In this document: piece by piece, positions 37,001 through 48,339 of the stretch
Layout: each line of letters starts with the position of its first letter
Numbering within the stretch: position 1 is the stretch's first letter
DNA from: Diphasiastrum complanatum
Lineage: Eukaryota > Streptophyta > Lycopodiopsida > Lycopodiales > Lycopodiaceae
Direction of reading: 5' to 3'
Assembly: GCA_029204225.1 (NCBI GenBank)
Contig: CM055102.1
Coordinates: forward strand, 21,015,192-21,079,191
DNA: 64,000 bases
Translations under genes and position numbers: made by a program
The notes under the pieces: generated by a model
What the model was told of the DNA's origin: nothing
Seen by the model: only the letters and a program-made list of their open reading frames with translations
The model's database searches: none

Positions 37001-37236
37001 AAACAGTTGAAGCAAGTCGGTCTGATTGGGAACATAAACTGCATGCAGCATTACGGGCATTTAAAACCGCTTACAAAAGTAATACAAATCACCAATTGAA
37101 TTTTTAATCCCATCTTTATGCATAGCAGCAATAGAACAGTTAAATGATGATAAGTCTTTACAAACATGTCATGAAACATTGCACAAATTGTGTGAAACAA
37201 GATTGATGATAGTTCATGCGTTAGCAGCAGAGAGGC
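34100..37236 (+). pseudogene. Ty3/gypsy pol (protease end, RT, RNase H, integrase)
   Basis: RT occupies about 34800-35620: L-R-I-C-V-N-L-K-A-L-N-K, F-L-D-E-F-S-G-Y-N-Q with the first Asp, F-G-L-C-N-A-P, and I-Y-L-D-D-L, an intact Y-x-D-D at about 35410. The connection region has C-G-V-Y-V-F-M-G-H. RNase H (35800-36200) has H-T-D-A-S, T-T-E-H-E-A-L-A and Y-T-D-H-Q-P-L. Integrase (36350-37100) has C-D-V-C-Q-R-A, L-D-Y-D-G-P and S-D-R-G-T-D-F; the block with the third catalytic residue is frameshifted by one lost base at about 36960. Stops at about 35012, 35056 and 35878 are mostly TAG, as is 36120 by TGA. There is no visible LTR at either end. Both ends abut gene Y on the opposite strand. Confidence 0.9.
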
Positions 37237-38800
37237 TCGAGATTTCCTCTAGTGTTTGGCAATTGTCCAGGAACATACATCTCCATTATTTTCATCCAGT
37301 TGTCAAAAACATCATTGTCACAAGTGACCATGTGAATGTCGTGCTTTTGAAAACCTTTTTGCAATGTGCACTTGGCAGTCTCCACAAAATCCTACAAGCG
37401 ACAAAGAATTAATGCATTTACACAATTATTGAAAGTTTCAAAACACAAAGTAGTAATTAATCATTTGACAACAATGCAATTACCTCCCATGATTTATTTG
37501 ACATCTCAGTTCTTTTGATGCTAGCTTTAGGCTTTGTAGGCCTGTTCTATCCATTGACCTCTTGCTTGTTTCATTTGATCAATGAATGGCTCCTTTTGCA
37601 TGACCTTTGCCACCATCAAGTTTGCATCCTTTGATATTAAACCGAATCTTTGCTTGGACAATTAAGTATTATTCTACATCTTCTATATATTTTTTGCTGC
37701 ATCTTTCAGTTTTTGATTTGACAAGCCCTGCATCAATTTTGCAGCTTCTATTGAATGTTGCCCTGATATGACCCAATAATTGACCTTGCCTATTTGACTC
37801 GAAATTAAATTTTGTAATGGTTCATTTGTCTTCGGATCAAATGGCATTACATCTGCAATAACAACACAAGGTTGAGGATGTGCACAAAATTCTTTCATCA
37901 GCCGCAATACATGGTCCTTTACCAATCCTCGATACACTCTGTGACTAGGAGCTTGAAAACATCTTGTCACATCAATGTTATAGAATGTGTCCATTCCAAA
38001 TGGATAATATCCCTTCCATTTATATAGGAGTTGCAAGCCCTGCTCATTGTCAACACTCAACGAGTCTTCCATTTTTGAAACCATAGCATCTGCTTGTTGA
38101 TTTAAGGGCATTATTTCCTTAGATTTGGCACTATTTTTTTCTGTTTGCTTAGATGTGGAACCTTGCTTTCTATTATTTCTCTTTTCAGTAGTTTTTTTTT
38201 CTTGATTTTTTGTAAGTTTTCTTCTTTTTCTTTTTTCTCCCTTTTGAACATCCGAACTCTTTTTGAAAAAAGATGTGACATTTGTCAATTCTCCCTTTAC
38301 AATTAACAATCCTTCAATAATTTGCATCATTTTCGTGATGCCAGCATCCTCAAGGTTACCGACTCATTAAGTTCTAACCAAGATCCTTCATGGAGCCACA
38401 TTTGTCGTCCTTGGTTGATTGCATGTCTTTGAGACTAAATCCTTCAAAAGGTAGATTGATCAACATAATTTTTTCATCCTTGGAACTCTCTACAACAACC
38501 CCAAGACATGGTGTTGCATATTTTCCTTCACTCTCTTTAACATTCCAAACTACTCCCATATCGTCGTACTCTTGATCTTTTGAACAGACATATAGATGTA
38601 CATCTTTCATATGTATTCTTGATGTGTCATATGTTTCCATATACCAATTAATTGGTTTTTGTTCTTCTCCAATTGAATCAACCAAGTCGACCTCACCTGC
38701 TATGATCAGACTTGGTTGAGTGTACCTGGCCTTCTTACGCATAGGTGATTCCATGATAGTATCAAGTGAAAAAACTTGCTTGTCCTCAACCGTTGTACCT
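37237..38800 (-). pseudogene. Gene Y, N-terminal half with ParB/sulfiredoxin-like domain
   Basis: A probable splice acceptor (TGTAG) precedes 38800. The first exon-like block (38800-38374) is an acidic N-terminal domain. Two small frameshifts near 38370 and 38345 lead into 38330-37683: a Lys/Arg-rich linker (residues ~30-70), then a domain with H-R-V-Y-R-G-L, C-V-V-I-A-D-V-M-P-F and W-V-I-S-G-Q-H-S-I-E-A-A-K (residues ~130-198). That pattern matches the ParB/Srx fold, in which a conserved G-(Q/E)-H-R-x-x-A-A loop follows a P-(V/C)-V-V strand. Broken codons follow, then an exon to 37484, a 92-bp intron 37483-37392 with GT...AG, and an exon 37391-37237 encoding D-F-V-E-T-A-K-C and D-N-D-V-F-D-N-W. 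Gypsy DNA then takes over. Function in plants is unknown to me; the fold call is inference. Confidence 0.6.
37392..37483 (-). other. Intron of gene Y
   Basis: On the minus strand, donor GGGAG|GTAATT at 37483 and acceptor CTTGTAG|GATTTT at 37392. Removing 92 bp keeps the flanking coding frame open. Confidence 0.65.
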
Positions 38801-38975
38801 ACATGCAAAATTCACAATACTTGTGTATTTAACAAAGAGCATTTGAGAGTATGAAATTTGTAATTACAATAGTAGTATATAGTATCAATAAATAGCTTAA
38901 ATTCATGCACAAGTTGTGCACAAAATTAAGTTCTAATATAAATTACACATTATGACCATTTGATGTAGGACTAGT

Positions 38976-41900
38976 AGCTCATTTTCGGTCTCGTTTGGCA
39001 AGAAATGCCCAGTGGGCCACAAAGACCGCTATTAGGGCATAGCAAAGGTGTTAAATTTTGACTCTCTGGTCGATGGATCCAATACCTTCGAATGGAGTCG
39101 ATTTTTGCGGTTTTCCATTTCGGCCAGTGGGGAACGTCAAGACGAATACACAGTAACAAACCGGTCCCTAAATGGACAAGTACGTAATCTGGAATGCCTG
39201 ACTAAAGTCCAGGCCCAAATAAGATTTCGGAAAAGTGGGATGGTATGGACCAAGAACTGGTCGGAATTAGTCGTCGACGTTCGGAATGCTGGACGGGAAA
39301 TTGTCACAGGTTTGTGAATCTGATATGAACCGAACGGACCCGTTGTGGCACATTTCTGGCCTCGTTTGCCAAGAAACACCCTGTGGGCCACAAAGAAGTC
39401 TATTAGGGCATAACAAATGGCTTAAGTTGTGACTCTCCAGTCGAAGGGTCCCATACCTTCGAACGGATTCAATTTTTGCAGCTTTCTATTTCGGCTAGTG
39501 GGGAACGTGAAGACGAATCCACAGTAACAAACAGGTTTCACAACCGCCAAGTACGGAAACTGGAACGCCCGTTCAAGTCCAGGCTCAAGTGGGACGCTAT
39601 GGATCATAAATTGGTCGGAATGAGTCGTTGATGTACGGAATGTCGGACGAGAAATTGTCACAGGTTTGTGAATCCGATACGAACCAAACGAACCCGTTGT
39701 CGCTCATTTCTGGCCTTGTTTGCCAAGAAACGCCCTGTGGGCCACAAATAACTCTATTAGGACATAGCAAATGGGTCAAGTTGCGACTGTCTGGTCGATG
39801 GGTCCAATACCTTCGAATGGAGTTGGTTTTTGCGGCTTTCTATTTTAGCCAGTGGGGAACGTCAAGACGAATCCACAGTAACAAACCGGTCTCACAACGA
39901 TGAAGTACGACGAGCATTCCAGATTATATACTTGTCCATTTAGAGACCGGTTTGTTACTGTGGATTCGTCTTGACGTTCTCCACTGGCCAAAACAGAGAG
40001 CCACAAAAACCGACTCCATTCGAAGGTATTGGACCCATCGACCAAAGAGTTGCAACTTAACCCCTTTTCTATGCCCCAATAGCGATCTTTGTGGCCCATA
40101 GGGCATTTCTTCGCAAACGAGGCTGGAAATGAGCAACAAAGGCTCTGTTCTGTTCGTATCGGATTCGCGAACCTGTGACAATTTCTCTTCCAACGTTCTG
40201 TACGTCAATGGCTCATTCAGACTAGTTCCTGGTCCATAGCGTCCCACTTTTCCCAAATCTCGTTTGAGCCTGGACTTTGAATGGGCTTTCCAGATTCCGT
40301 ACTTGGCCGTTGTGAAACCTGTTTGTTACCATGGATTCGTCTTGACGGTCCCCTTTGTACAAAACAAAAAGCCGCAACTGAATTCGTTCGTATGGGACCC
40401 ATCGACCGGGGAGTCGCAACTTAAGCCATTTGTTATGCCCTAATAGACTTCTTTGTGGCCCACACGATGTTTCTTGGCAAACCAGGCTAGAAATGTGCGA
40501 CAATGGATCCGTTCAGTCCGTATCGGATTCACAAACCTGTGACAATTTTCCATCCAGCATTCCGAACGTCGACGACTAATTCCGACCAGTTCCTGGTCCA
40601 GACTGTCCCACTTTTCCTAAATCTTGTTTGGGCCTGGAGTTTGGACGGGCATTCCAGATTCTGTACTTGTCCGTTTAGAGACCGATTTGTTGCAATGGAT
40701 TCATCTTGACATTCCCCACTTGCCGAAAGAGAAAGACGCAAAAATTGACTCCGTTTGAAGGTATTGGATCCATCGACCGGAGAATCGCAACTTGACCCAT
40801 TTGTTATGCCCTAATAGCGGTCTTTGTAGCCCGCAGTGTAAAGTCTAGGCCCAAACAAGATTTAGGAAAAGTGGGACGGTATGGACCAGGAACTAGTCGG
40901 AATTAGTCGTCGACGTTCGAAACGCCGGACAGAAAATTGTCATAGGTTTGTGAATCCGATACGAACCGAACGGACCCATTGTCACACATTTCTTGCCTTG
41001 TTTGCCAAGAAACACCGTGTGGGCCACACAGAAGTCTATTAGGGCATAACAAATGGCTTAAGTTGCGACTCCCTGGTCGATGGGTCCAATACCTTCCAAT
41101 GGATTCAGTTTTTGCGGCTTTCTATTTCGGCTAGTGGGGAACGTGAACTTTGAATGGGCGTTCCAGATTCTGTACTTGGCCATTGTGAGACTTGTTTGTT
41201 ACTCTGGATTCGTCTTCACGTTCCTCACTAGCCGAAATAGGAAGCCAAAAAAATTGAATCCGTTTAAAGGTATTGGACCCATCAACCAGAGAGTCATAAC
41301 TTGACACATTTGTTATGCTCTAATAATCTTCTTTGTGGCCCATTGGGTGTTTCTTGGCAAACATGGCAGCGACAACGGGTCCATTTGGTTTGTATCGGAT
41401 TCACAAACCTATGACAATTTTCCATCTGTCGTTCCGAACGTCGACGACTAATTCTGACCAGTTCCTGGTCAATACCGTCCCACTTTCCCTAAACCTTGTT
41501 TGGGCTCGGACTTTGGACGGGCATTCCAGATTCCGTACTTCGCTGTTGGGAGACCGGTTTGTTACTATGAATTCGTCTTGATGTTCCCCACTGGCCGAAT
41601 CAGAAAGCCGCAAAAATCGAGTAGGTTTGAAGGTATTGGACCCATCGACCGGAGAATCGCAACTTGACCCATATGCTATGCCTTAATTGAGTTCTTTATG
41701 GCCCACAGAGCGTTTCTTGGCAAACAAGGCCAGAAATGAGCGACAACGGGTTCGTTCGGTTTGTATCGGATTCACAAACCTGTGACAATTTCTCGTCTGA
41801 CATTCCGTACATCAACGACTCATTCCGACCAATTTATGGTCCATAGCATCCCACTTTCCCTAAATCTTGTTTGAGCCTGGACTTTGAACGGGCGTTCTAG

Positions 41901-42945
41901 ATTCCGTACTTGGCCGTTGTGAAACCTGTTTGTTACTGTGGATTCGTCTTCACATTCCCCTTTGTACAAAATAGAAAGCCGCAAAAATTGAATCCGTTCG
42001 AAGGTATTGGACCCATACACCTGGGGAGTCACAACTTAAGCCATTTGTTATGCCGTAATAGACTTCTGTGTGGATTCACAAACCTGTGACAATTTCCCAT
42101 CCGGCGTTCCGAACGTCGACGACTAATTCCGACCAGTTCCTGGACCATATCGTCCCACTTTTTCTAAATCTTGTTTGGGCCTGGAGTTTGGACGGGCGTT
42201 CCAGATTCCGTACTTGTCCGTTTAGAGACCGATTTGTTGTAGTGGATTCATCTTGACATTCCCCACTTGCCGAAAGAGAAAGACACAAAAATTGACTCCG
42301 TTTAAAGTATTGGATCCATCGATCGGAGAATCGCAGTTTGACCCATTTGTTATGCCCCAATAGTAGTCTTTGTAGCCCACAGAGCATTTCTTCGCAAATG
42401 AGACCGGAAATGAGTGACAAAGGCTCCGTTCTGTTTGTATCGGATTCACAAACCTGTGACCATGCCCCATCAAACTCTCCAAACGTTGACGACTAATTCC
42501 AACCAGTTACTGGTCCATATCGTCCCACTTTTCCTAAATCTTGTTTGGGCTCGGACCTTTGGACGGGCGTTCCAGATTTCGTACTTCACCGTTGTGAGAC
42601 CTGGTTTGTTACTGTGGATTTGTCTTGATGTTCTCCACTGGCCAAAACAGAAAGCCGCAAAAACCAACTCCGTTCGAAGGTATTGGACCCATCAACTAGA
42701 GAGTCGCAACTTGACCCATTTGCTATGTCCTAATAGAGTTATTTGTGGCCCATAGGGCATTTCTTGGAAAACGATTCCAGAAATGAGCAACAACGGGTCC
42801 GTTCGATTCATATCGGATTCACAAACCTATGACAATTTCTCATCCGACATTCCATACGTCAATGGCTCATTTAGACCAGTTCCTGTTCCATAGCATCCCC
42901 CTTTCCCTAATTCTTGTTTGAGCCCGGACTCTGAATGGGGCGACC
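38976..42945. repeat. ~365-bp satellite array with orientation switches
   Basis: About 10-11 monomers of 350-371 bp, more GC-rich than the surroundings. Each monomer carries landmarks such as GGGCCACAAAG, CTATTAGGGCATA, GGTCCAATACCTTCGAA, GTGGGGAACGT, ACAGTAACAAAC and AAATTGTCACAGGTTTGTGA. Orientation is plus for 38976 to ~39908, minus to ~40837, plus to ~41144, then minus to ~42945. At least three monomer subtypes exist: A with CTAAATGGACAAGTACG, B with TTTCACAA(C/T)(C/G)GCCAAGTACG, C with CTCACAACGATGAAG. They recur in a mixed higher-order pattern. Open frames of 60-110 codons in the array are by-products of its conserved sequence. Confidence 0.93.
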
Positions 42946-43823
42946 CCATGAAACCTGGTAACTAGTGCACCACCATTACGATTGGGCACATTGTGGCTAA
43001 GCTTTATGGTATCATACTTTAGACAATGGTTACCAGGTGAGTAAGACACGAAGATCACATGCCTTGGGTCGGGCCGATTTCATGGCACAACATTCCACCA
43101 CTAAAAATGTGTTCACACTTGGCTATCGTTAAGAAGGCCAGGTCTACACATGAGAGATCTCATTACTTTTGACAAACTAACAAGTTTTGCAGGCTAGTGT
43201 GAGTCTGTAAAGCCATCGTTTGGATGGTATGAATTACTGCAAGGCCTATCCTAAGTTATGGAGGCAACCTGCAAATCAGGGTTTTTGCAAAAATTTGGGC
43301 AGCAAATATCTTCTTTTGTAGCAATAACAGAACCTGTGCATTTGTAAATCTGTAAAAAAAAGCTTGTTTATACATTTGAGAAAGCAAAGTAAGGCTTAGG
43401 AACTATAAATTGCCCTAAAGGCATTTGAGATATGCAATAATAACATAAATAATGCATCTAAAGCTTCAAGCATCTAAGGTATGTAATAAATTGCGTGTGA
43501 AGCTGAATAAACAGCAGCTATTGGCCTCCAAAACCGTGTCTGGCAGGGTGCCCTCCTTACTCCAGACTACCTGCTTTCAATCGGAGAGGGCTGGGAGGAT
43601 AAATCGGGCCTCCAAGCCTCTCTAAGGCCTTTATCTCGTGCTCTTTCTCTCTCTCGGGCCTCTCCCTCGCTTCTTCCTACTCGCGGCTGTCAGAGTGTGG
43701 CCCGAGAAGAGGGTATCTTTTTTTGTGGAAAGAGGAGGAGGGCGGGGTAGGTTAACTAATGGTTTAACTATTAGTTTTTCTATTAGTTGTTCTAGTAGTT
43801 TTTGAATGATACAAGGTAGTTGA

Positions 43824-43825
<2 letters not shown>
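42946..43825. other. No gene; short inverted repeat at the satellite edge
   Basis: ACCTGGTAAC (about 42953) and GTTACCAGGT (about 43029) form a 10-bp perfect inverted repeat just outside the satellite. The rest shows no coding motif; a CT-rich patch lies at 43630-43670. Confidence 0.45.

Positions 43826-43857
<32 letters not shown>
43826..43857 (+). repeat. Poly-G run of 32 nt
   Basis: Thirty-two consecutive G read directly. It has strong G-quadruplex potential. Exact length may be affected by sequencing or assembly. Confidence 0.85.
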
Positions 43858-43858
<1 letters not shown>

Positions 43859-46799
43859 GTGGGTTTGTCTAGAGGTAAAGTTTAATCAAATCTTTTTCCA
43901 CTATTTGTTTTTCCATACATTTTTTTTCCTAAGTCATTATGGACTTTGGATTGGAAAGTGTAGTTAAGAAGATTAAAGAATCGTAATGGCTTTTGTGACG
44001 TTGTTAAATGGATTTTTGAATCATTGACTAGTTTTTTCGAACTTTTATTGCTTAAAGACTTATTTTGCAATACTCATTGGTATAATCCTATAAGCATGTT
44101 ATGGTCCAATAAACCTACAATTTTTTTCGACATTGCTATCCCCGTAATGAGTTCAACGGAACGTAAATTTTTTAATTTCTTTCAGTTTTCGTATGCAGAT
44201 AGGTGGAGTGAAATTCTAGTAAGGGGTAGCTAATGAAAATTTGTCTGGCATCACTCAACAATGATGACCCCCTAAAAGAGTAAACACATGGTTACAATTT
44301 TGCACCATGGTGTCTTGGAAATTCATCTTGGCAATGAATAGAAAAAAAAAAAAAAACCCAATGCAAAATCTATCTAATCGATAATTAGCCATTATGATAT
44401 ACAACTTCGGCTTGAAAACGGAAATTTTGGTGAGAAAGCCCAGAAGTAGTTGTTAACAGGATAATCGTTGGTCATTGCACGTCCCGAAATAGAAAAACAA
44501 GTAAATTTCGTCGGATTTTTGTTTGGGGAAGGCCTCCTCGTGGTGGAGGACGCAACCCATAAAACTGTGTTTGGGCTGAATTCCTGGAGGAATTCTGTAA
44601 GGCTTTTTCACAATCGACGAATTAGATTCGCTTTAATTAACTGCTGTGGGCAACTGAGAACGAGAATTCTTGGATCTTTTTGGCCAAGGTGTCGTTTTTA
44701 CAGATTCGTACACAGCCAAAAATGGCCCAAAAGCCTATAATGGAAAAACTAAAATGGAACGAAAAAGTTGTTTCTTGATATGCTCGAAGCCATGGGCATA
44801 CCAACACTGTTTGTTGTTAACAAGAAAAAGCCGGTTCATTCTTGCCTATTTCTAAACCTGTCACTCAAGGCATAGTACTTTTATTCTTTCAGTGACCGTA
44901 AAGATTGTGAAGAGGGGCGAAAGAATGTCTGAAGTGGAAATTGTTTTATTGAAGTTGGAATTTACGGTAAGTCTTAATGATGCCAAATACTATCGGTCAT
45001 AAAACGGGTGTTTTGTCAGAGATTTGAGATATTGGTCATGACTCCTTTTTGGATATCTCCAATTTAGAAAACCGGAAACCCGGCAAGCTATTTTTTTATA
45101 GAAGGTATATTGTTGTCTTCCGTAACACATGAATTAACCCGATTTTTTGTGATTCCTTGGAGGTAATTCTGATTACCCGTTGACCATGAACAATGTCACA
45201 GAATTGGTTAATGAAACCGTTTTCTAAAATTATTTTTCTTTACTTGAGTCTTCAGTTTTCCTTTTCTGATTTACAGCTCAATTCTCAAGCTTGGTAATAA
45301 AGAAGATCTTTTGTTAATCACTGTGTTGGGTCATCATTGGTATTTTCTTACAATGATGCAACACTTCTTTGGCTTTCAAGATTTTCTCAAATGTCTTCTT
45401 TGACTCTTTTCCTGAGCAAATCTCGAATGATATGCACCCCATGGAAACTCGTGAAGTAAGAAGTACAGAGAATTATTAAGGATAAACATCGGTCAAAGAT
45501 TCTAGGAGGAATCTGTTCTATAGATGATGAACCTGTATCTATAATCAGAAATGATAGGATATTTTGATATTACAGAAATCCTTTATGAGTTATAGTAGAT
45601 ATCATGTTTGAAGATTTAACGGGAGGAAAAATTAGAGATTACTCTTGCGGTAGGAAAGTGGATGATAACAGGTCCAATTGATTTGTGTCAGAACTTGATA
45701 ATTTTATTGCAAGATGCGGGTTTGTTGAAACTTGTTCCTTGCTGGAAGTAGTCAACTTGATCTTAGTAGGAACTGAGATCCGTGGGTTGATGCAAGGGAA
45801 GAAATTCATGCTAGCAATATATCCTTTTTGAGTAAATCTCCGGTTGGAATTTTTAGTAGTGAAATAGCACTCTTTCAGAAACATTCTCTCTTAGAAGATA
45901 ACCAAGTTAGAGGATTCTCAGTTATGAAAGTGTTGTGTACAGATCAGGAGTTATCTATAGAGATATGCTATGTAGTGAATCTTTGTGGGATCATTAGGAC
46001 CTTTTGTACAAACTTTTAATCATCTACAAACTATTCTGTGAACTAAGTTTATTTGCATGCATAAACTAGTTGTTGGTACGTAGGCATATTGATGAGAATT
46101 GTGTTTGAAACAATTTCTCGCTGGGTTATAGTAATTTCTCATTGAAAATTGCTTATTTAACCTAGGATTGATTTAGATTAAAATAAATGTGGTGTTGTGG
46201 TACCACACCAAGACATTTAAATATTTTCTAAATCCGTTACAGCTGACCGAGTCAGAAACATTACTTCTGAGCTAGTTATGGAAAATCAACAATAGCAATC
46301 CTACTTATGGATATTATCGATGAAATGTATTGCTTATAAGTCACAACATTTATGGGTCATTTTGGATTCATTTACTGATGGGTGTGCATAGAATACACGA
46401 GAACTTTTGGGACTTATCTTTTCCCGTCCGGAAAAGATGAAATGCTATCCCGGAAAACTCAGAAAAAATGTTAGAACTTCATGTAATGAGATTCCAGAAA
46501 ATCTTAACTTATTCTAGATTAGAACTTAAGGGGAAAATCTAGACGTATTCTAGATTGGGACCCTAACCTTGGAATGGCGATGTGTGCCATATCTAAAGTG
46601 AGGGTATTCGTGTGATTACAATCCTTGTAATGACACCATGTGTGAGTTGGAAAAGTCTGGAACTTACAAGATGGAAAGGACTTTCAGGAACAACTCATGT
46701 GTCTTTTCAGAATTGTGATGTACTCTTATGATATGGTATGGTCTGAGATTGGTGAATCATAACTCAGATTCTAGGATATACCTAATCCATAGGAGAGGA
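43858..46799. other. No gene called; probable strongly decayed gypsy interior
   Basis: It sits directly upstream of a gypsy integrase remnant on the same strand, so RT/RNase H relics are expected, but I could not recognise any motif. Confidence 0.35.
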
Positions 46800-47295
46800 T
46801 TGTGTTCATGGTAGATTACCCCGGATGAATAAACAAGATAGTGGAATTTTGGTAATGACTGGCCATCTTACCAAATCGACTATGTTTATTTGGGTAAAGA
46901 CCAAGTAATTATAAAGTATTTGTTTTGGCTTTACGGATTACCAAAATGACATTATGAACATTCGCGATTCGAAGTTCACTAGTTGCTTTTGGTCGGCTGT
47001 ATTTGCTAAACTAGAGATGACTCTGAGCTTAAAAGTTCGTCTGATCATATGTAGGTTATCACGTTCATTTATTGAGTATAGGACAAGAATCCAATGAATT
47101 ATAATGGATTCAAGTGTAATGCGTACCGGCAAGCATTATAAGTTGTCCCCTAGATATAGAGGACCGTTTAAGATCTTGAAAAAGATCGGATTCTTAGCGT
47201 ATAATCTTAGAGGAGGAGACAAGATTGTGATTTACAAGGATCAACCATCTGGACAATATGTAAGAGTGACTCATACTACTTGGCAGCTGACATAG
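46800..47295 (+). pseudogene. Ty3/gypsy integrase remnant
   Basis: Frames shift repeatedly, but the integrase core is recognisable: G-H-L-T-K-S-T-M-F at about 46850, R-D-S-K-F-T-S at about 46975 with the second catalytic Asp, and the C-terminal K-L-S-P-R-Y-R-G-P-F-K-I-L-K-K-I-G at 47140-47200, typical of gypsy integrases. The 47104-47295 part is intact as one frame. The expected third catalytic block lies in the broken section. Family D copy 2 follows 90 bp later. Confidence 0.75.
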
Positions 47296-47384
47296 TCTTG
47301 GATATTTTCACGCTCTATCTTTGTTTCGGAATTCTTAAGCCTTGGACAGTTGCACAAAACGTTTAGGCCGCTAGTTGTTATTTT

Positions 47385-47873
47385 CATCATTTCAAAACCA
47401 ATGTCTATATATAAATTTCGTGTTCGGCTCCGTGTGCAAATTATGAATCCATAATATTGGTCTGACAGGAAGGAATCTAAACAAGGCACATTGAAATGGA
47501 AAGTTCATCTCACGAGAAGGTTCCAGATTTGGCCAATGAACCGGATATTAAAATCCAAAGCCCTAAAAATGAAGAGGATAAGACGCCTAACTATAAAAAA
47601 AATACTGAAACTTGTACAGGTGATGAAACAGAAAAGAGTAAAATTGCTGCAGCTGAGAGTAAAATTGCTGCAGCTGAGGAAACAAAAGTTAGCACAACAG
47701 AACGCGAGGTAGATATATCCATATATGAGGGTGTGGAGGATATCGTAAAGCTGGCTCTTTGATTCATCCTGAATTTGAAATGAGAAAGCTGCTTGAGTAC
47801 AACGGACACTTAAACATTGGTTTTGAAGGCATTATTTGTTCCTGGTTGTATCGTCAGTTGTTGTAACAAAGCT
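47385..47873 (+). pseudogene. Repeat family D, copy 2 (left arm of an inverted repeat)
   Basis: The longest family-D copy. The upstream part to TCTGACAG (about 47461-47468) matches copy 1. The frame from ATG 47496 gives an 88-codon hydrophilic product with L-A-N-E-P-D, D-E-T-E-K-S-K-I-A-A-A-E (the S-K-I-A-A-A-E heptad is tandemly duplicated) and S-T-T-E-R-E-V-D-I-S. It stops at 47760 just after K-L-A-L. In a shifted frame coding-like sequence continues (M-R-K-L-L-E-Y-N-G-H) to about 47865. Copy 3 has the same stop and the same continuation, so the shift predates their separation or marks a spliced junction. Not recognised. Confidence 0.6.
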
Positions 47874-47977
47874 TGAATGCCGGAAGAGTATTCTCTTGGA
47901 AAAATGATCATTGTTATGTCGAATGACTTACATTGGATGACTGATGACAGTTTCTAGCAAATGACTTCTCTACTAAA

Positions 47978-48325
47978 TCCAAGCAGCTTTGTTACAACAA
48001 CTGACGATGCAACCTGGCACAAATAATGCAATCAAAAACAATGTTTACGTGATTCTTACGTGCCCGATGTGCTCAAGCAACTTTCTCACTTCAAATTCAG
48101 AACGAATCAAAGAGCTAGCTTTACGATATCCTCCGGACCCCCATATACGGATATATCTACCTCGCGTTCTGTTGTGCTCATTTTTGTATCCTCAGCTGCA
48201 GCAATTTTACTCTTTTCTATTTCATCACCTGCACAAGTATCAGTATCATTTTTGCAGGCATCAATAGGCTTTTTATCCTCTTCTTTTGTAGTGCTTTGGC
48301 TTTTCACATCAGGTTCTTTGGTCAA
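47978..48325 (-). pseudogene. Repeat family D, copy 3 (right arm of an inverted repeat)
   Basis: Reverse-complement counterpart of 47500-47873, from GTATCGTCAG-like ends near 47998 up to L-T-K-E-P-D near 48320. It keeps D-T-D-T-C-A-G-D-E, K-S-K-I-A-A-A-E and S-T-T-E-R-E-V-D-I-S, and lacks the heptad duplication. Its outer edge is fused directly to the truncated integrase of copia A at about 48340. Confidence 0.6.
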
Positions 48326-48339
48326 ATCTGGAATATGGC

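Noticed and set aside
39048-42755. Many 60-114 codon ORFs on both strands
   Set aside because: All are recurring translations of the ~365-bp satellite monomer; similarity among them is due to the tandem repeat, not to a gene family.
46800-47295. Host gene with a KOW/chromo-like C-terminal domain
   Set aside because: The order of motifs upstream is that of gypsy integrase, so a retroelement explains it.
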